64,000 nucleotides of DNA from Swaminathania salitolerans (GCF_007988945.1 NZ_BJVC01000002.1:186001-250000); one strand, 5' to 3'; counted from the stretch's first letter, positions 37,586 through 46,645 are shown. Numbers and translations: made by a program. The notes: a model not told the origin generated them from the sequence alone.

Positions 37586-37616
37586 GCCTGATTTTCGCGA
37601 TCGTCTTAGGTCAGTA

Positions 37617-37823
37617 TCAGAGGCGATGCCGCCTTCCTTTAATACCAGCTATCAGTCTTGCTATTAGGTAGGACAGGGCGCAACCGATCAGGGCGGCCAG
37701 GAACGATGTGTAAGCTGTATTTTGGGCGATGAAAGCGAAGCGCGGCGGTGCATGGGCGATCATCAGTGAGAATTCTGCCGCAAAGAGTGCAGCCATAAAA
37801 ATGCGTGGACCAGCGTCGATCAT
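37617..37823 (-). CDS. Small two-helix membrane protein
   Basis: 68 aa. Two hydrophobic segments (IFMAALFAAEFSLMIA and AALIGCALSYLIARLIAGI) and a basic tail (KGRRHRL). Lies between tail tube and tail completion genes. Lower coding quality than neighbours. Possibly a moron membrane protein; no family recognised. Confidence 0.45.
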   Translation of the reverse strand: MIDAGPRIFMAALFAAEFSLMIAHAPPRFAFIAQNTAYTSFLAALIGCALSYLIARLIAGIKGRRHRL

Positions 37824-37898
37824 TCATGCCTCCCCAAACTCATACGACTGCATGGTATGAAACGGCACGGACTGCGACAAACTATTTCTTGGATTACT

Positions 37899-38324
37899 TC
37901 ACCTCACGAGGTCCTGGTAGCGGTATTGGATAATCAGGGTCATGGTGAACCAGTTCCCGCCCGTGTCGGGATCGGGCGGAAAGAGGCTCTGCCCGTCATA
38001 AAAAAGCCCATCGGGTAAGGGCTGCACGCCCTCCAGCCGGGCGCGGAACATGACGCTCATGCCTTTGCACAGGCTCAATGCGTCAGGGGTTGAGATCGAC
38101 CCGGCCCGGATGGTGAGATGAAGGGACAATTCGCCCTCTTCCTCCATCGCCACCTCGCCAATGCCGAGCCGGTCCGACTGGCTCGCCTGGGCTTCCATGC
38201 GCCAGAAGAGAACGGGCCGATCCTCGCTTTGCTGTTCGAGCGCATCGACAAGGGCGAGGCCCTGTTGTTTTGCGACCAGCTGGGCGCGGGTATAGGCGTC
38301 ATTCCAGACAATATCGGACAGCAT
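37899..38324 (-). CDS. Phage tail terminator / head-tail completion protein
   Basis: 141 aa from ATG 38324 (TAATG overlap with upstream stop; GGGAGG). Alternating helix and strand with WNDAYTRAQLVAKQQGLALV and a C-terminal strand (WFTMTLIIQYRYQDL). Gene order (connector, joining protein, this, tail tube) fits a tail terminator that stops tail-tube growth. Confidence 0.55.
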   Translation of the reverse strand: MLSDIVWNDAYTRAQLVAKQQGLALVDALEQQSEDRPVLFWRMEAQASQSDRLGIGEVAMEEEGELSLHLTIRAGSISTPDALSLCKGMSVMFRARLEGVQPLPDGLFYDGQSLFPPDPDTGGNWFTMTLIIQYRYQDLVR

Positions 38325-38647
38325 TAGGAACCTCCCGAGGCGATCAGGGTCCAGCCGCACAGCGTGCCACGGTCGAAGACCGGGCTGGCGTCGGTCAGGG
38401 TGTAGGTTTTTGGCCCGTCGCGCAGATTGTCGCCCTTGCGCGGCTCGTAGCCGGTCCGGCTCGTTTCATCGGCGGTGATCTGCGCGAGCAGCGTGGCTTT
38501 CCCCACGCCTTCCGCAAGCTGCGATGCCTGCGGAGGCGGGGCGTAGCCGGTTACGGTCACGCTCGCGCTCAGATCGGCCCGGCTCAGCACAATGGGCCGA
38601 CCGGTCCGCAGGATCTGCCGCCTGCGTCGGCTTGCGCCTGCGCTCAT
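38324..38647 (-). CDS. Phage head-tail joining protein
   Basis: 107 aa from ATG 38647, overlapping the connector stop by four bases. C-terminal GPKTYTLTDASPVFDRGTLC and IASGG are beta-rich; a basic N-terminus (MSAGASRRRRQILRTGRP). Small proteins in this slot (HK97 gp7-like) join portal-connector to tail. Function by position. Confidence 0.5.
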   Translation of the reverse strand: MSAGASRRRRQILRTGRPIVLSRADLSASVTVTGYAPPPQASQLAEGVGKATLLAQITADETSRTGYEPRKGDNLRDGPKTYTLTDASPVFDRGTLCGWTLIASGGS

Positions 38648-39303
38648 GACAGACCCGCCTGCGCATAGCGCGCGAGGATGGACGCCGCGTCGGGCGGCAG
38701 ACCGCCGAGGCCTGCATCGGGTGTGGCCCAGCTGCTCGCACCCACGCCCTGTTCGCTTTCCGAGCGCAGGAGCGGATCGCCGCGCCGGGCGGCAAAGAAC
38801 AGGGCGCGCGCCGTCGAGAGCGTGGCGGCGCGTATGTCGGCGGGCACGGTCGGGGCGAGAGGGGCGCCCCGGTCGTCCTTCATGCCCGGCACGATCCAGC
38901 CGCCCCGATAGGTCACGCGGTAGCAACCCGGCCACCACCATGCCCCCTGCAGGCGGGAGGGATAAAGCAGGCCGGACCAGGTGCCGGTCTCCCAGCCTTC
39001 CGGGCCGGGATCGAGGGTGAAACCGTCCTGGCTGACCGTCACGATACCGAGCAGAGGCGAGGCCGTCAGCGCGAGCGAAAGCCTGCGCTCGCCATCCCCG
39101 ACGCGCAGGGTCTGGCGATACAGACCCGCCAGAACCGGACGGCCGAGCGTGGCCTGCACGAGGGCCGAGGCCTGGGCCAGATACTCGCTCAGGGCCGGAT
39201 CGCTGTTCTGCCCGCCCGGCTCGCCCGCGAGCTGCTCGCGCAGGGCATCGAGCGAGACGAGGGCGAGGCCTTCCGCGGGGCTTTCGAGAATGGTGAGCGT
39301 CAT
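38644..39303 (-). CDS. Head-tail connector protein (HK97 gp6-like)
   Basis: 219 aa. Helical N-terminus (LVSLDALREQLAG, ALSEYLAQASALVQATLGRPVL), central strands (YRVTYRGGWIV) and PADIRAATLSTARALFF, as in gp6/YqbG-like connectors that form a ring under the portal. It follows the capsid gene directly. Confidence 0.75.
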   Translation of the reverse strand: MTLTILESPAEGLALVSLDALREQLAGEPGGQNSDPALSEYLAQASALVQATLGRPVLAGLYRQTLRVGDGERRLSLALTASPLLGIVTVSQDGFTLDPGPEGWETGTWSGLLYPSRLQGAWWWPGCYRVTYRGGWIVPGMKDDRGAPLAPTVPADIRAATLSTARALFFAARRGDPLLRSESEQGVGASSWATPDAGLGGLPPDAASILARYAQAGLS

Positions 39304-39314
39304 GGTGCCCCCGA

Positions 39315-40520
39315 TCAGCCGTAAGCGGCGGGCATGGCATCTGGCGGCAGAGTGCCAGCGATGAAGGATTGCTGGCGATACACGACGAGGCCGGTACGTT
39401 CCTCGACGCGAACGGTGACCATGTTCTTTTCGAAATCATCGCCCACAGTGGCCACTTCGACCGCGACGGATTGCCGGTCGAAAATCTGCGCACCGGTGGC
39501 AAAGGCACCCACCAGAAAATCGCCCTGCCGGATCGTGTTGCTGACGACAACCGGCAGACCCCACAGGGACCGCATCGCGACAGATTGCGGGTCACCGAGG
39601 ACATACCGACCGATGCCGTCCTTGACGGAGGTGATACGAAACCAGTCGATCTCGTGCAGGACGATGCCGGTCGCCGGGTAGAGCGCGAGCGATGCCTGCA
39701 GCATGGCCATCCGGATCGTATCGAGAGCGGCATCCGGGACAGCCAGTCCTGCTGGCGCCGCAAAAGCTGTCGCCTGATTCATGAGACCAAGGACGTTCGC
39801 CCCAGTCCCGTCACCGTACATGAACTGGTATTCCTCAACCTGTTCAAGCCCTGCGACGCCCTGCGCATTGATGATCGAGACGAGCTCAGGGGCATCGTCG
39901 AGTGCCTGCTTGGACGCCTTGAACAGATGGGCGATCACCGCGACATTCGCACGGCCGAGTTCGAAACTCATATCCGAATACGGCTTGGCCGCACCTTCGG
40001 CGACTGGCGCGGCCTTGTTGGTGAAACTCTTCTGCCGGACGAATTCGACGATGGGCGACGACGTCGCTCCGGAAGGGATGAGACTGCGCAAGGTGGGTTG
40101 CGGCAGACGGATCATATCGATACCCGGCAGACGCACTGCAGGAATGAGGGAAGTTCCGGCAGACGTCGTCGCGCCCATGGTGGCAGGCCCGGTCGTCAGT
40201 GCCTTCCGCTCCATCTCGGTCCTGACACGCCCCTGGAATGAGGATTTGAGTCCGCGTGCCGCATCGCTGGCCATGAACTCTTCGCCAAGGCTCAGCGTCC
40301 TGCTCTCGGCGTCGCCGCTACGGCGTGCGGCTTTCTGCTCGATATCCGCCACGCGGGCAGAAAGCCCGTTCATCTCGGTCAGGGCCTTGTCTGCGCTGGC
40401 CCTGGTTTCTTCCGTGACCTTGCCGAGGTTGCGCAGTTCCGTGGTCGAGGCTTCGGCAAAGCGCTTGACCTCATCGGTGGCGGCCTTCAGCTCGCGGATG
40501 GCCTGTTCGTATTCGGACAT
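39315..40520 (-). CDS. Major capsid protein, HK97 fold
   Basis: 401 aa, GAGGAAAA site. Residues ~1-85 are a coiled-coil delta/scaffold domain (YEQAIRELKAATDEVKRFAEAS) to be cut by the protease. The core carries IPAVRLPGIDMIRLPQPTLRSLIP, AAPVAEGAAKPYSDMSFE, E-loop and P-domain helices (LVSIINAQGVAGLEQVEEYQFMYG) and the C-terminal FEKNMVTVRVEERTGLVVYRQQSF. A complete HK97-type capsid protein. Confidence 0.93.
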   Translation of the reverse strand: MSEYEQAIRELKAATDEVKRFAEASTTELRNLGKVTEETRASADKALTEMNGLSARVADIEQKAARRSGDAESRTLSLGEEFMASDAARGLKSSFQGRVRTEMERKALTTGPATMGATTSAGTSLIPAVRLPGIDMIRLPQPTLRSLIPSGATSSPIVEFVRQKSFTNKAAPVAEGAAKPYSDMSFELGRANVAVIAHLFKASKQALDDAPELVSIINAQGVAGLEQVEEYQFMYGDGTGANVLGLMNQATAFAAPAGLAVPDAALDTIRMAMLQASLALYPATGIVLHEIDWFRITSVKDGIGRYVLGDPQSVAMRSLWGLPVVVSNTIRQGDFLVGAFATGAQIFDRQSVAVEVATVGDDFEKNMVTVRVEERTGLVVYRQQSFIAGTLPPDAMPAAYG

Positions 40521-40535
40521 GGGGTTTTCCTCATG

Positions 40536-40558
40536 AAAAAGGGCGCTCGAGGCGCCCT
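40536..40558 (-). terminator. Intrinsic terminator (minus strand) between protease and capsid genes
   Basis: GGGCGC (40541-40546) / GCGCCC (40552-40557), followed on the minus strand by TTTTT. Likely attenuates read-through from portal/protease, while capsid would need its own promoter or partial read-through. Confidence 0.7.
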
Positions 40559-40597
40559 GTTCGGTGTTCTGGATGGGTGAAAACGGGCGGAAAGCGA

Positions 40598-41227
40598 TCA
40601 GCCCGTCCGGCTGGCCCCGCGTGGGTCGGGCAGGCTGAAGCCCGAGCGGAGGGCCTCGACCAGTTCCCTCTCGGCGAGGCGCAGTTCCGGCACAGGAACA
40701 GGCGTCAATGGTCCCGCCGGATAGAACCGCCTGCGCATTTCGGTGACGCGGGCGAGGGCGTTGGACGGGTCATCCACCAGACTGACCTCATGCAGGTTCA
40801 CGGCCCTGATCTGGCGGCGCGGGCCGTTCGGACCGGTGCCGGGGATTGCGCCGTCCCTGCGCACGGAAAACCCGATGGAGAGCCCGCCGAGCGCGCCATC
40901 CCTGACAAGCCCGTAAAGCCTGCGCCCGTAATCGGTATCCATGCCAGACAGACGCCCGCGCAGATGCAGGCCGTGCGCGTCTTCGCTGGCATCGTCCCAG
41001 ACGCCCACTGGCAGCCCGTCACCGCCGAAAAACCCGTGCATGACGTGCATCGGGATGCCGCGCCCCTGCGCCTTGCGCTCGGCCAGCGTCTCGGCAAAGG
41101 CGCCGGGCAGGATGATATCGCCATGCGCGTCCTGATGGCCGAACACGCTGCCATAACCCTCGAAACTGCCTTCTTTCGCGTCGGGCGCGAATTTCCACTC
41201 GAAAGCGGCGGCCAGATACTCACTCAT
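40598..41227 (-). CDS. HK97-family prohead protease
   Basis: 209 aa from ATG 41227 (GGGAG six bases upstream; the ATG at 41233 abuts it). FEGYGSVFGHQDAHGDIILPGAF, HVMHGFFGG (catalytic His) and GALGGLSIGF (catalytic Ser) define the U35 serine protease that matures the capsid shell. It overlaps the portal gene end by eight bases. Confidence 0.9.
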   Translation of the reverse strand: MSEYLAAAFEWKFAPDAKEGSFEGYGSVFGHQDAHGDIILPGAFAETLAERKAQGRGIPMHVMHGFFGGDGLPVGVWDDASEDAHGLHLRGRLSGMDTDYGRRLYGLVRDGALGGLSIGFSVRRDGAIPGTGPNGPRRQIRAVNLHEVSLVDDPSNALARVTEMRRRFYPAGPLTPVPVPELRLAERELVEALRSGFSLPDPRGASRTG

Positions 41228-42545
41228 TGTCATCTCCCGTGATGCCGGATTGCGTGCCGGGCGCTGGACTGTCGGCGGGCCGACCCTGTCCCCCTGCGCC
41301 GGTCGGACTGCGGGGCTTGCCGATAGCGGCAAGCGGGATCATCTGCGCCTGGACCATCAGCACATCGCCGCCGGGCATGGGGGCGAGATTGTCATTGGCG
41401 CGGGCCTCGTTGACGGTCATCCAGCCGGAGCGCAGCGCGGTCTGCATGTAGCCCGCCCGTGCCGTGCTATCGCCGCGCAACAGCGCATCGACATTGAACC
41501 GGGCGAAATACCGGTCACGCTCGGCAGGCGAGAGCAGGCAGCGCGCAACGGCCTGCTCGATGCGTTGCAGCCAGGGCATGAGGCCGTATTGAAGGAACCA
41601 GAGATTCATCTGTTCCAGCCCGGTGCCCCAGGCCGTGGATTTGTCCATCGCCCCGACCATGACCGGCTGCACCCCGAACCAGCGGCAGATCGTCGCGACA
41701 CCGACCTGACGGGTCTGGAGCAGTTGCAGGTCCTCGGCCCTGAGCCCGATGCTCTCGACCTTCCAGCCGCCCTCGAGCAGGGGCGTCTTGCCCGCGTTGA
41801 TCGCGCCCGAGTAGTCGGCGAGGATCGCCTTCGCCTGTTCCTTCTGTTCGGGCTTCAGGTAATCCGGCGCGGAGATATAGGTCTGCGAGAGCAACCCGTT
41901 GCGGAACATGCGCCCCGCCGTTTCCTCGGCGGCCAGCGCGGCCCCGATGGATTGCCGCCCCGCCGTGATCGGCGAGATGCCCAGGAGCCCGTCGAAACAG
42001 AAGCCCTTGATATGGAAGATAGCGCCCTCATCGAGCACGAGCGTCCTGCCCTGGTAGCTGTAGCGATAGACCAGAGCGCCGGTGCCGGGGTCACGCTGCA
42101 CCGTCATGCGGTCGGGGCGCAGCGGGTTGAGCGCCACGATCTGTCCGTCACCGCGCCGTACGATCTGGGCGAAGCCATTGCCCCAGGCGAGGCAGCACGC
42201 CGCCATGCACGACCAGAACTCGATCGGCGTCATATCGGCATTGGGTGCGCGGGCCAGTACGCGATAAAGCGGGTGATCGCGTGCAAGGCGCGATTGCCCG
42301 TCGCCCTGCTGCTCGTGCAGCTTGAGCGGCATGGAGCCTATGGTTTCGGACAACAGCCGGATGCAGGCCCAGACCGTATCGAGCTGGAGCGCGGTATCGA
42401 CCGAGACGCTCTGGCCCGCGATGCTCGGCCCGCCCGTCATGAAAGCGCCCAGACGCAGATCGGTGAGCGAGACGCCCGTGATGGACTGGAAAGCCGCACT
42501 TGCGGCCTTCCAGGCCATGCCGCGCAGTCTTGTGACGATGCTCAT
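41220..42545 (-). CDS. Phage portal protein (HK97 type)
   Basis: 441 aa. [22 protein letters not shown] (~47-68), [44 protein letters not shown] and [22 protein letters not shown] are typical portal blocks. It forms the dodecameric DNA channel. The start codon once overlapped the terminase end; a duplication of that junction now separates them (see 42520-42745). Confidence 0.92.
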   Translation of the reverse strand: MSIVTRLRGMAWKAASAAFQSITGVSLTDLRLGAFMTGGPSIAGQSVSVDTALQLDTVWACIRLLSETIGSMPLKLHEQQGDGQSRLARDHPLYRVLARAPNADMTPIEFWSCMAACCLAWGNGFAQIVRRGDGQIVALNPLRPDRMTVQRDPGTGALVYRYSYQGRTLVLDEGAIFHIKGFCFDGLLGISPITAGRQSIGAALAAEETAGRMFRNGLLSQTYISAPDYLKPEQKEQAKAILADYSGAINAGKTPLLEGGWKVESIGLRAEDLQLLQTRQVGVATICRWFGVQPVMVGAMDKSTAWGTGLEQMNLWFLQYGLMPWLQRIEQAVARCLLSPAERDRYFARFNVDALLRGDSTARAGYMQTALRSGWMTVNEARANDNLAPMPGGDVLMVQAQMIPLAAIGKPRSPTGAGGQGRPADSPAPGTQSGITGDDNE

Positions 42546-42745
42546 ACGGCTATGATCCCGGTTGAGAGAAAATCATCCATCCGGCCGCCACCGGGCGGCT
42601 CGGGGTTGCGGCTCATCAGCGTGACGGCATTGAGCAGCGCCATCAGCGGGTCGATCTTGAGATAGCCCGCCGCCTGTTTGGTGATGATGATGGCATTGCC
42701 CCTGGGCTCCACCTTCGCAAAGCTTGCGCTCGGCGGTCTTGATGA
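42520..42745 (-). pseudogene. Duplicated, partly deleted terminase 3' end (portal-proximal copy)
   Basis: Nearly identical to 43568-43850: CCGCGCAGTCTTGTG.CGATG and the 54 C-terminal codons of the large terminase (...[19 protein letters not shown] to STGIIAV). An internal deletion of about 60 bp removes WAVSNA and upstream residues. With its partner it forms a ~225 bp direct repeat around a ~0.8 kb insertion holding a lipoprotein gene. Confidence 0.85.
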
Positions 42746-42866
42746 CAATCGTAAGTGGCCTCGCGCCGATTGCTCATTGGTCCATATCGAGCAGATACCT
42801 CGCCGCGTTCTTTGAACGGCCTGATTGTCTTGCATTCATATGGGGCCGGGGGGGGACTGTACGGGT

Positions 42867-43049
42867 TCAGACTATATCGCCAGCGAAAGGATCCTCGTTG
42901 ATGGGGCTCATTTGCTTCTCTCGCCACCTGGGGTCTAAGTTATATGGGACGCGCTGGGGCTCGCTCTGGAATCTGTCGAGATAATCTTCGGCGCGCATGG
43001 TTCGATAATGATATGAATTTTGAGTATGAAAGACGCCTATCCGACCCAT
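42867..43049 (-). CDS. Small hypothetical protein in the inserted segment
   Basis: 60 aa from ATG 43049 (AAGG seven bases upstream), or 43 aa from the internal Met (MRAEDYLDRF). Hydrophilic, aromatic- and proline-rich (EPQRVPYNLDPRWREKQ, INEDPFAGDIV). Not recognised. Protein-like composition but short, so only moderately supported. Confidence 0.35.
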   Translation of the reverse strand: MGRIGVFHTQNSYHYRTMRAEDYLDRFQSEPQRVPYNLDPRWREKQMSPINEDPFAGDIV

Positions 43050-43162
43050 GCCGAGCCTTCACCGAGGCCCACATCAAAGTAATGGTTCAATGCGAATGGC
43101 GGTTGGAGTAGACGATCCTATTGTCGTCGACCTACACCGTGACGATAATAAGGGAATGTCAT

Positions 43163-43531
43163 ATGAACGCTTTCTTTGCAAAAAGGGGATATGTTGTCCT
43201 TGGCTGTGTTTTGATCTCTGCGTGCTCGCCCTCGCCGCAGGTAAGCGCGGCAGGGGCAGGATTTACCAAGTCTGAGAGGGTGTCTGGCCCAAATCCTTAT
43301 TACCCTTTTGAAGCTCTCAAAAACGGCGAAAGCGCCAAGGTCATGCTCAAGGTCGACGTTGACCGTAGCGGGCACCCACACAACTGCCGCGTTGATCATT
43401 CATCAAATGTGCATTTCAATGCTTCGGCGTTGCAATTCTGCCAAAAATCAGAGTTCAAGGCAGCAACCATGAATGGTGCTGCTGTAGAGGATGTCGGGCG
43501 GGACTTTCCGGTCAACTACTCGTCTGATTGA
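43163..43531 (+). CDS. Prophage lipoprotein with TonB-C-like domain (moron)
   Basis: 122 aa from ATG 43163 (AGGGA). Signal peptide with lipobox LISAC (Cys ~20), then a domain with YPFEALKNGESAKVMLKVDVD and a V-x-H-S-S-x-V-x-F-N pattern plus FCQKSEFKAA. This resembles the TonB C-terminal fold used by small periplasmic TonB-like proteins. Plus strand, lower GC, between direct repeats of phage sequence: a recently gained moron. An outer-membrane or TonB-interfering role (receptor exclusion) is speculation. Confidence 0.7.
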   Translation: MNAFFAKRGYVVLGCVLISACSPSPQVSAAGAGFTKSERVSGPNPYYPFEALKNGESAKVMLKVDVDRSGHPHNCRVDHSSNVHFNASALQFCQKSEFKAATMNGAAVEDVGRDFPVNYSSD

Positions 43532-43567
43532 AACGCCTCTAGCCGTAAGTGCTGTAACGTAGGTCGG

Positions 43568-43850
43568 GCCGCGCAGTCTTGTGGCGATGCTCATACGGCT
43601 ATGATCCCGGTCGAGAGAAAATCATCCATCCGGCCGCCACCGGGCGGCTCGGGGTTACGGCTCATCAGCGTGACGGCATTGAGCAGCGCCATCAGCGGGT
43701 CGATCTTGAGATAACCCGACGCCTGTTTGGTGATGATGATGGCATTGCCCCTGGGCTCCACCTTCGCGTTCGAGACGGCCCAGGCCATGATCGGCCTTGC
43801 CCCGTGGCAGAGCGTGCCATCTGCAAGCTTGCGCTCGGCGGTCTTGATGG
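43568..43850. repeat. Terminase/portal junction repeat (terminase-side copy)
   Basis: Functional-gene copy of the duplication described at 42520-42745; includes the portal-start-like CGATGCTCATACGGCTATG and the terminase C-terminus. Few substitutions separate the copies, so the duplication is young. Confidence 0.8.
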
Positions 43851-45291
43851 CGCCCGAGAGCGTCCAGCCCTGCGAGATGCCCACCACGCGCTCATGCGCG
43901 ATGCCGATCTGGGCCAGTGCATCGACAATGGCACCCACGCCCATCGGGTCGAGCCCCACGATCGCGAGCTTGCCGCTCCGGTCGATCGTGCCGAGGACCG
44001 CCACCAGCGCGTCGATATCGGTGCCGGGCGCGGCCGTGATGACGAGATCGCCCTGCGTTTCGAAGTCGCGCAGCTGGCTGGCCTCGCGCTTGCGCAGCGC
44101 CAGCACGCCCTCGAACACCCAGCTTTTCTGCCAGTGCAGCCACTGGCCGGTTATACGGTCGCGCCCGAGAACTGCGAGCGACAGCAGATCGTCGAGCCCG
44201 CCGCCGTCGATGCCCGCCACGATCACCTCGCAGCGTTCGATCAGGGCCTCGAGGGTGAGCGTGTCGTCGCCTGCGCCCTGCCAGTAATCGGCACCGACCC
44301 AGCGATCGGAGCGCAAGGCCAGGCCGATCTCGACATTGAGATGCTGCGAGGCCCAGCTGGCCAGCTCGCCCACGCCTTTCTCGCGTGCGTCCTCATACTC
44401 GCGCCTGAGGCGATCCAGCGTGATCGACCGGCCCAGATTGGGCAGGACCATCGGCCAGTATTGCGGGTCTTCCCAGGGCGCGGCCTCGCCGGGCAGTTTC
44501 GAGGGCTGCTGGATATCGGGCGGTAATTCGTACAGGACCGGCAGAACCGGCTGATGGCGTTTGCCGTCGCGGATCTCGCGGGCACGGATCAGGTCCTGCG
44601 CGAACACGCCCCTTGGCGGCCCGTCGCTCTGGGTGGTGATGATGGCGAGGAACGCCTCGGGCTGAGAGATCATGCCGCCGCGTATCTGGCGCATGACGCT
44701 GCCCGCATCGTTGCGCATGGCGATGACATGCTGCTCATCCACCAGCACGCCTGCGGGCTTTACGCCGGTCATGACGTCCGGGCTGAACGCCTTGACCTGC
44801 AGGGTCGCCCCGCTCGAGCGGAAGGTCAGACGCTTGAGATGCGTTTGCGCGTGAAACCGCCTCATCAGCGTGCGGTCGTTCTGCACCATGCCGAGCGCCT
44901 GGCTGAAGGCAAGCTCCGCAATTTCCTTGGTTGGCGCGACGATCAGGAATTCGGCGTTCGGGCGTTCGTTGACGATCACGGCCGTCAGCATCAGCCCGGC
45001 GCCGTTCGTGGTCTTGCTGTTCTTTTTCGGCACCAGGAGGAACAGCTCCTGGATGGCGCGCACACCCGTGTCAGGATCGAGCGCGCCGAACAGGGCAGAG
45101 ACGATTTCGCGAAACCAGTCGCCGCAGGCTTCCGCCATGGCGGGCGTGCCGGGCACGTCGGGGATGCGCAATCGGTCGAAGCAGCGCACGGCCCGCGCCG
45201 CAAGTTCGGGATCGACCGGCTCCAGATCAGGCAGAAGGGACTGGCCGGCACGCAGGCGCGCCTCCCAGTCCTTCCGGCTCAGATCCAGCAT
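43591..45291 (-). CDS. Terminase large subunit
   Basis: 566 aa, AAGGA site. ATPase part: LLVPKKNSKTTNGAG (variant Walker A, ~88-102), AGVLVDEQHVIAM (Walker B, ~178). RNase H-like nuclease: IVAGIDGGGLDDLLSLAV (~355), later Asp residues in IVGLDPMG and [15 protein letters not shown]. It cuts and packages phage DNA into the prohead. The 3' end is duplicated downstream next to the portal gene. Confidence 0.93.
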   Translation of the reverse strand: MLDLSRKDWEARLRAGQSLLPDLEPVDPELAARAVRCFDRLRIPDVPGTPAMAEACGDWFREIVSALFGALDPDTGVRAIQELFLLVPKKNSKTTNGAGLMLTAVIVNERPNAEFLIVAPTKEIAELAFSQALGMVQNDRTLMRRFHAQTHLKRLTFRSSGATLQVKAFSPDVMTGVKPAGVLVDEQHVIAMRNDAGSVMRQIRGGMISQPEAFLAIITTQSDGPPRGVFAQDLIRAREIRDGKRHQPVLPVLYELPPDIQQPSKLPGEAAPWEDPQYWPMVLPNLGRSITLDRLRREYEDAREKGVGELASWASQHLNVEIGLALRSDRWVGADYWQGAGDDTLTLEALIERCEVIVAGIDGGGLDDLLSLAVLGRDRITGQWLHWQKSWVFEGVLALRKREASQLRDFETQGDLVITAAPGTDIDALVAVLGTIDRSGKLAIVGLDPMGVGAIVDALAQIGIAHERVVGISQGWTLSGAIKTAERKLADGTLCHGARPIMAWAVSNAKVEPRGNAIIITKQASGYLKIDPLMALLNAVTLMSRNPEPPGGGRMDDFLSTGIIAV

Positions 45292-45292
45292 G

Positions 45293-45643
45293 TCAGTTCC
45301 TTCTGTTCATCGGGGGCAGATCGTCACCCCAGCCGTTATCGAGACCGGGCAGGGCGGGTTGATCCTCGCGCGGGGCCGCGAGGCGGGCATGGGCGTAGGG
45401 GAGCGCGGCCTTGGCGGCGTCGGCGCGGATGGCGGCGGCCAGACCGCGATTGCGGTAGATATGCGTGAGGAAGGTCAGGGGCGAGCAGGTCTCGAGATCC
45501 TTCAGGGTCATGCCGCTCAGGGCATCCCGATCGGGCGCGAGCGCGGAGGGGTCGACCACGAGCGGACCGTTCCAGTCCACCTGCTTCCTGTTCCGGCTGC
45601 CCTTTTTGCGTCCGGCGCCGGGACGTGCGCCACCGTGGGCCAT
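45293..45643 (-). CDS. Terminase small subunit
   Basis: 116 aa, AAGGGGG site. N-terminal basic RPGAGRKKGSRNRKQ is the DNA-binding start common to P27-like and related small terminases. The middle SPLTFLTHIYRN....AIRADAAKAALPYAHARLA fits the helical oligomerisation region. Directly upstream of the large subunit (same operon). Confidence 0.88.
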   Translation of the reverse strand: MAHGGARPGAGRKKGSRNRKQVDWNGPLVVDPSALAPDRDALSGMTLKDLETCSPLTFLTHIYRNRGLAAAIRADAAKAALPYAHARLAAPREDQPALPGLDNGWGDDLPPMNRRN

Positions 45644-45760
45644 TTCTGCCCCCTTTCCTTGATAACTTGATTTCCTTGATAGACCGGAAAATCTGCCGCT
45701 GAGCCCTGCGCGGTTGGGGGGGGCAGGATCCGGCCGGACTTTCGACCTGCCCCCTCGGGG

Positions 45761-46087
45761 TCAGCGGGTCGGGGTTTCGCGAGTGCGGGCAGCCCGGACG
45801 CGGGCGGTCTTGGCGCTATGGCAGGAGCCGCAGAGCAGCCGGACGTTACCCGGATCGAGCGGCGCGCCGCCGTCTTTCAGTTCATGGATATGATCGCCGA
45901 AGATCCGGCAGCCCGTGCGGCCGCAGGCCTGGCAGCGTCGGCCACGCTGGGCCAGAAGGCGGGACATGAGGCCACGCCATTCGGATGAGAGATAGATGGT
46001 TTTTGTCTGCTTGGGCGGCGCCATCGCGATACCGGTTTCGACGCTGCGAACCGCTGGCGTGAGACATTGCAACCGCTTGAATGCCAT
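45761..46087 (-). CDS. Phage HNH endonuclease
   Basis: 108 aa (or 87 aa from ATG 46024). CQACGRTGCRIFGDHIHELKDGG and LLCGSCHSAKTARV give the Cys4 zinc site and the H-N-H catalytic core. HNH enzymes beside terminase genes stimulate DNA cleavage during packaging, which fits its position. Confidence 0.9.
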   Translation of the reverse strand: MAFKRLQCLTPAVRSVETGIAMAPPKQTKTIYLSSEWRGLMSRLLAQRGRRCQACGRTGCRIFGDHIHELKDGGAPLDPGNVRLLCGSCHSAKTARVRAARTRETPTR

Positions 46088-46113
46088 TGGTCATCACCCC
46101 GCGAAACAGGCGT

Positions 46114-46147
46114 AAAAAAAGACGCCTGCCCGAACGGGTAAGCGTCT
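46114..46147 (-). terminator. Intrinsic terminator (minus strand) upstream of the HNH gene
   Basis: Outer stem AGACGC (46120-46125) / GCGTCT (46142-46147) with inner CCC/GGG; seven T follow on the minus strand. Separates early replication genes from the packaging genes. Confidence 0.75.
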
Positions 46148-46201
46148 CGCGACAATGCCATGTTCAATACTGCAAAAACCGGCAAAAGCGGCATAAAAAA
46201 T

Positions 46202-46645
46202 TCACGTCGACGCAATTTTTTTTGCAATCACCTCGCAGGCCTCACGGTGCATGCGTTTCACGGTCCTTTCGAATCGGCCCAGCTGGGCCGCGATCTTACC
46301 CCAGCTCCAGCGGTTGCAGCCTGATATGGGATGCACGATCAGCCTCATGTTGATCACCCGGCGCAGCCTGATCTGCGAGGCATCGATCAGGGAAAGCCAG
46401 CCAAGAGCGATATCCATGCGCCGGATCTGCTCGGCAGTAGGGGGCGGCATGAAGGCTTCCATCTCGCGGAACCAGTCGAGATCCTCCGGGTCGAACACGA
46501 CGTCGGGCCATTTGACGCAATGCGTGCTCGGCCTGGTGCCCGTGGCGGGAAGGGCTGCGAGCGTATCCGCTGCCTCCGCGAGCCACTCCGCAACCTGATC
46601 GGCAATGTCCCGGGAGTGATCGAACAGGACGTATTCCGGGGTCAT
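46202..46645 (-). CDS. Phage protein, DUF6362-like
   Basis: 147 aa from ATG 46645, with consensus GGAGGAG. WLAEAADTLAALP, a central VVFDPEDLDWFREMEAFM and the C-terminal SWGKIAAQLGRFERTVKRMHREACEVIA, a probable HTH (GKIAAQLGRFERTVKR). Similar proteins are common just before terminase in alphaproteobacterial phages. Likely a late-gene regulator; inferred. Confidence 0.6.
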   Translation of the reverse strand: MTPEYVLFDHSRDIADQVAEWLAEAADTLAALPATGTRPSTHCVKWPDVVFDPEDLDWFREMEAFMPPPTAEQIRRMDIALGWLSLIDASQIRLRRVINMRLIVHPISGCNRWSWGKIAAQLGRFERTVKRMHREACEVIAKKIAST

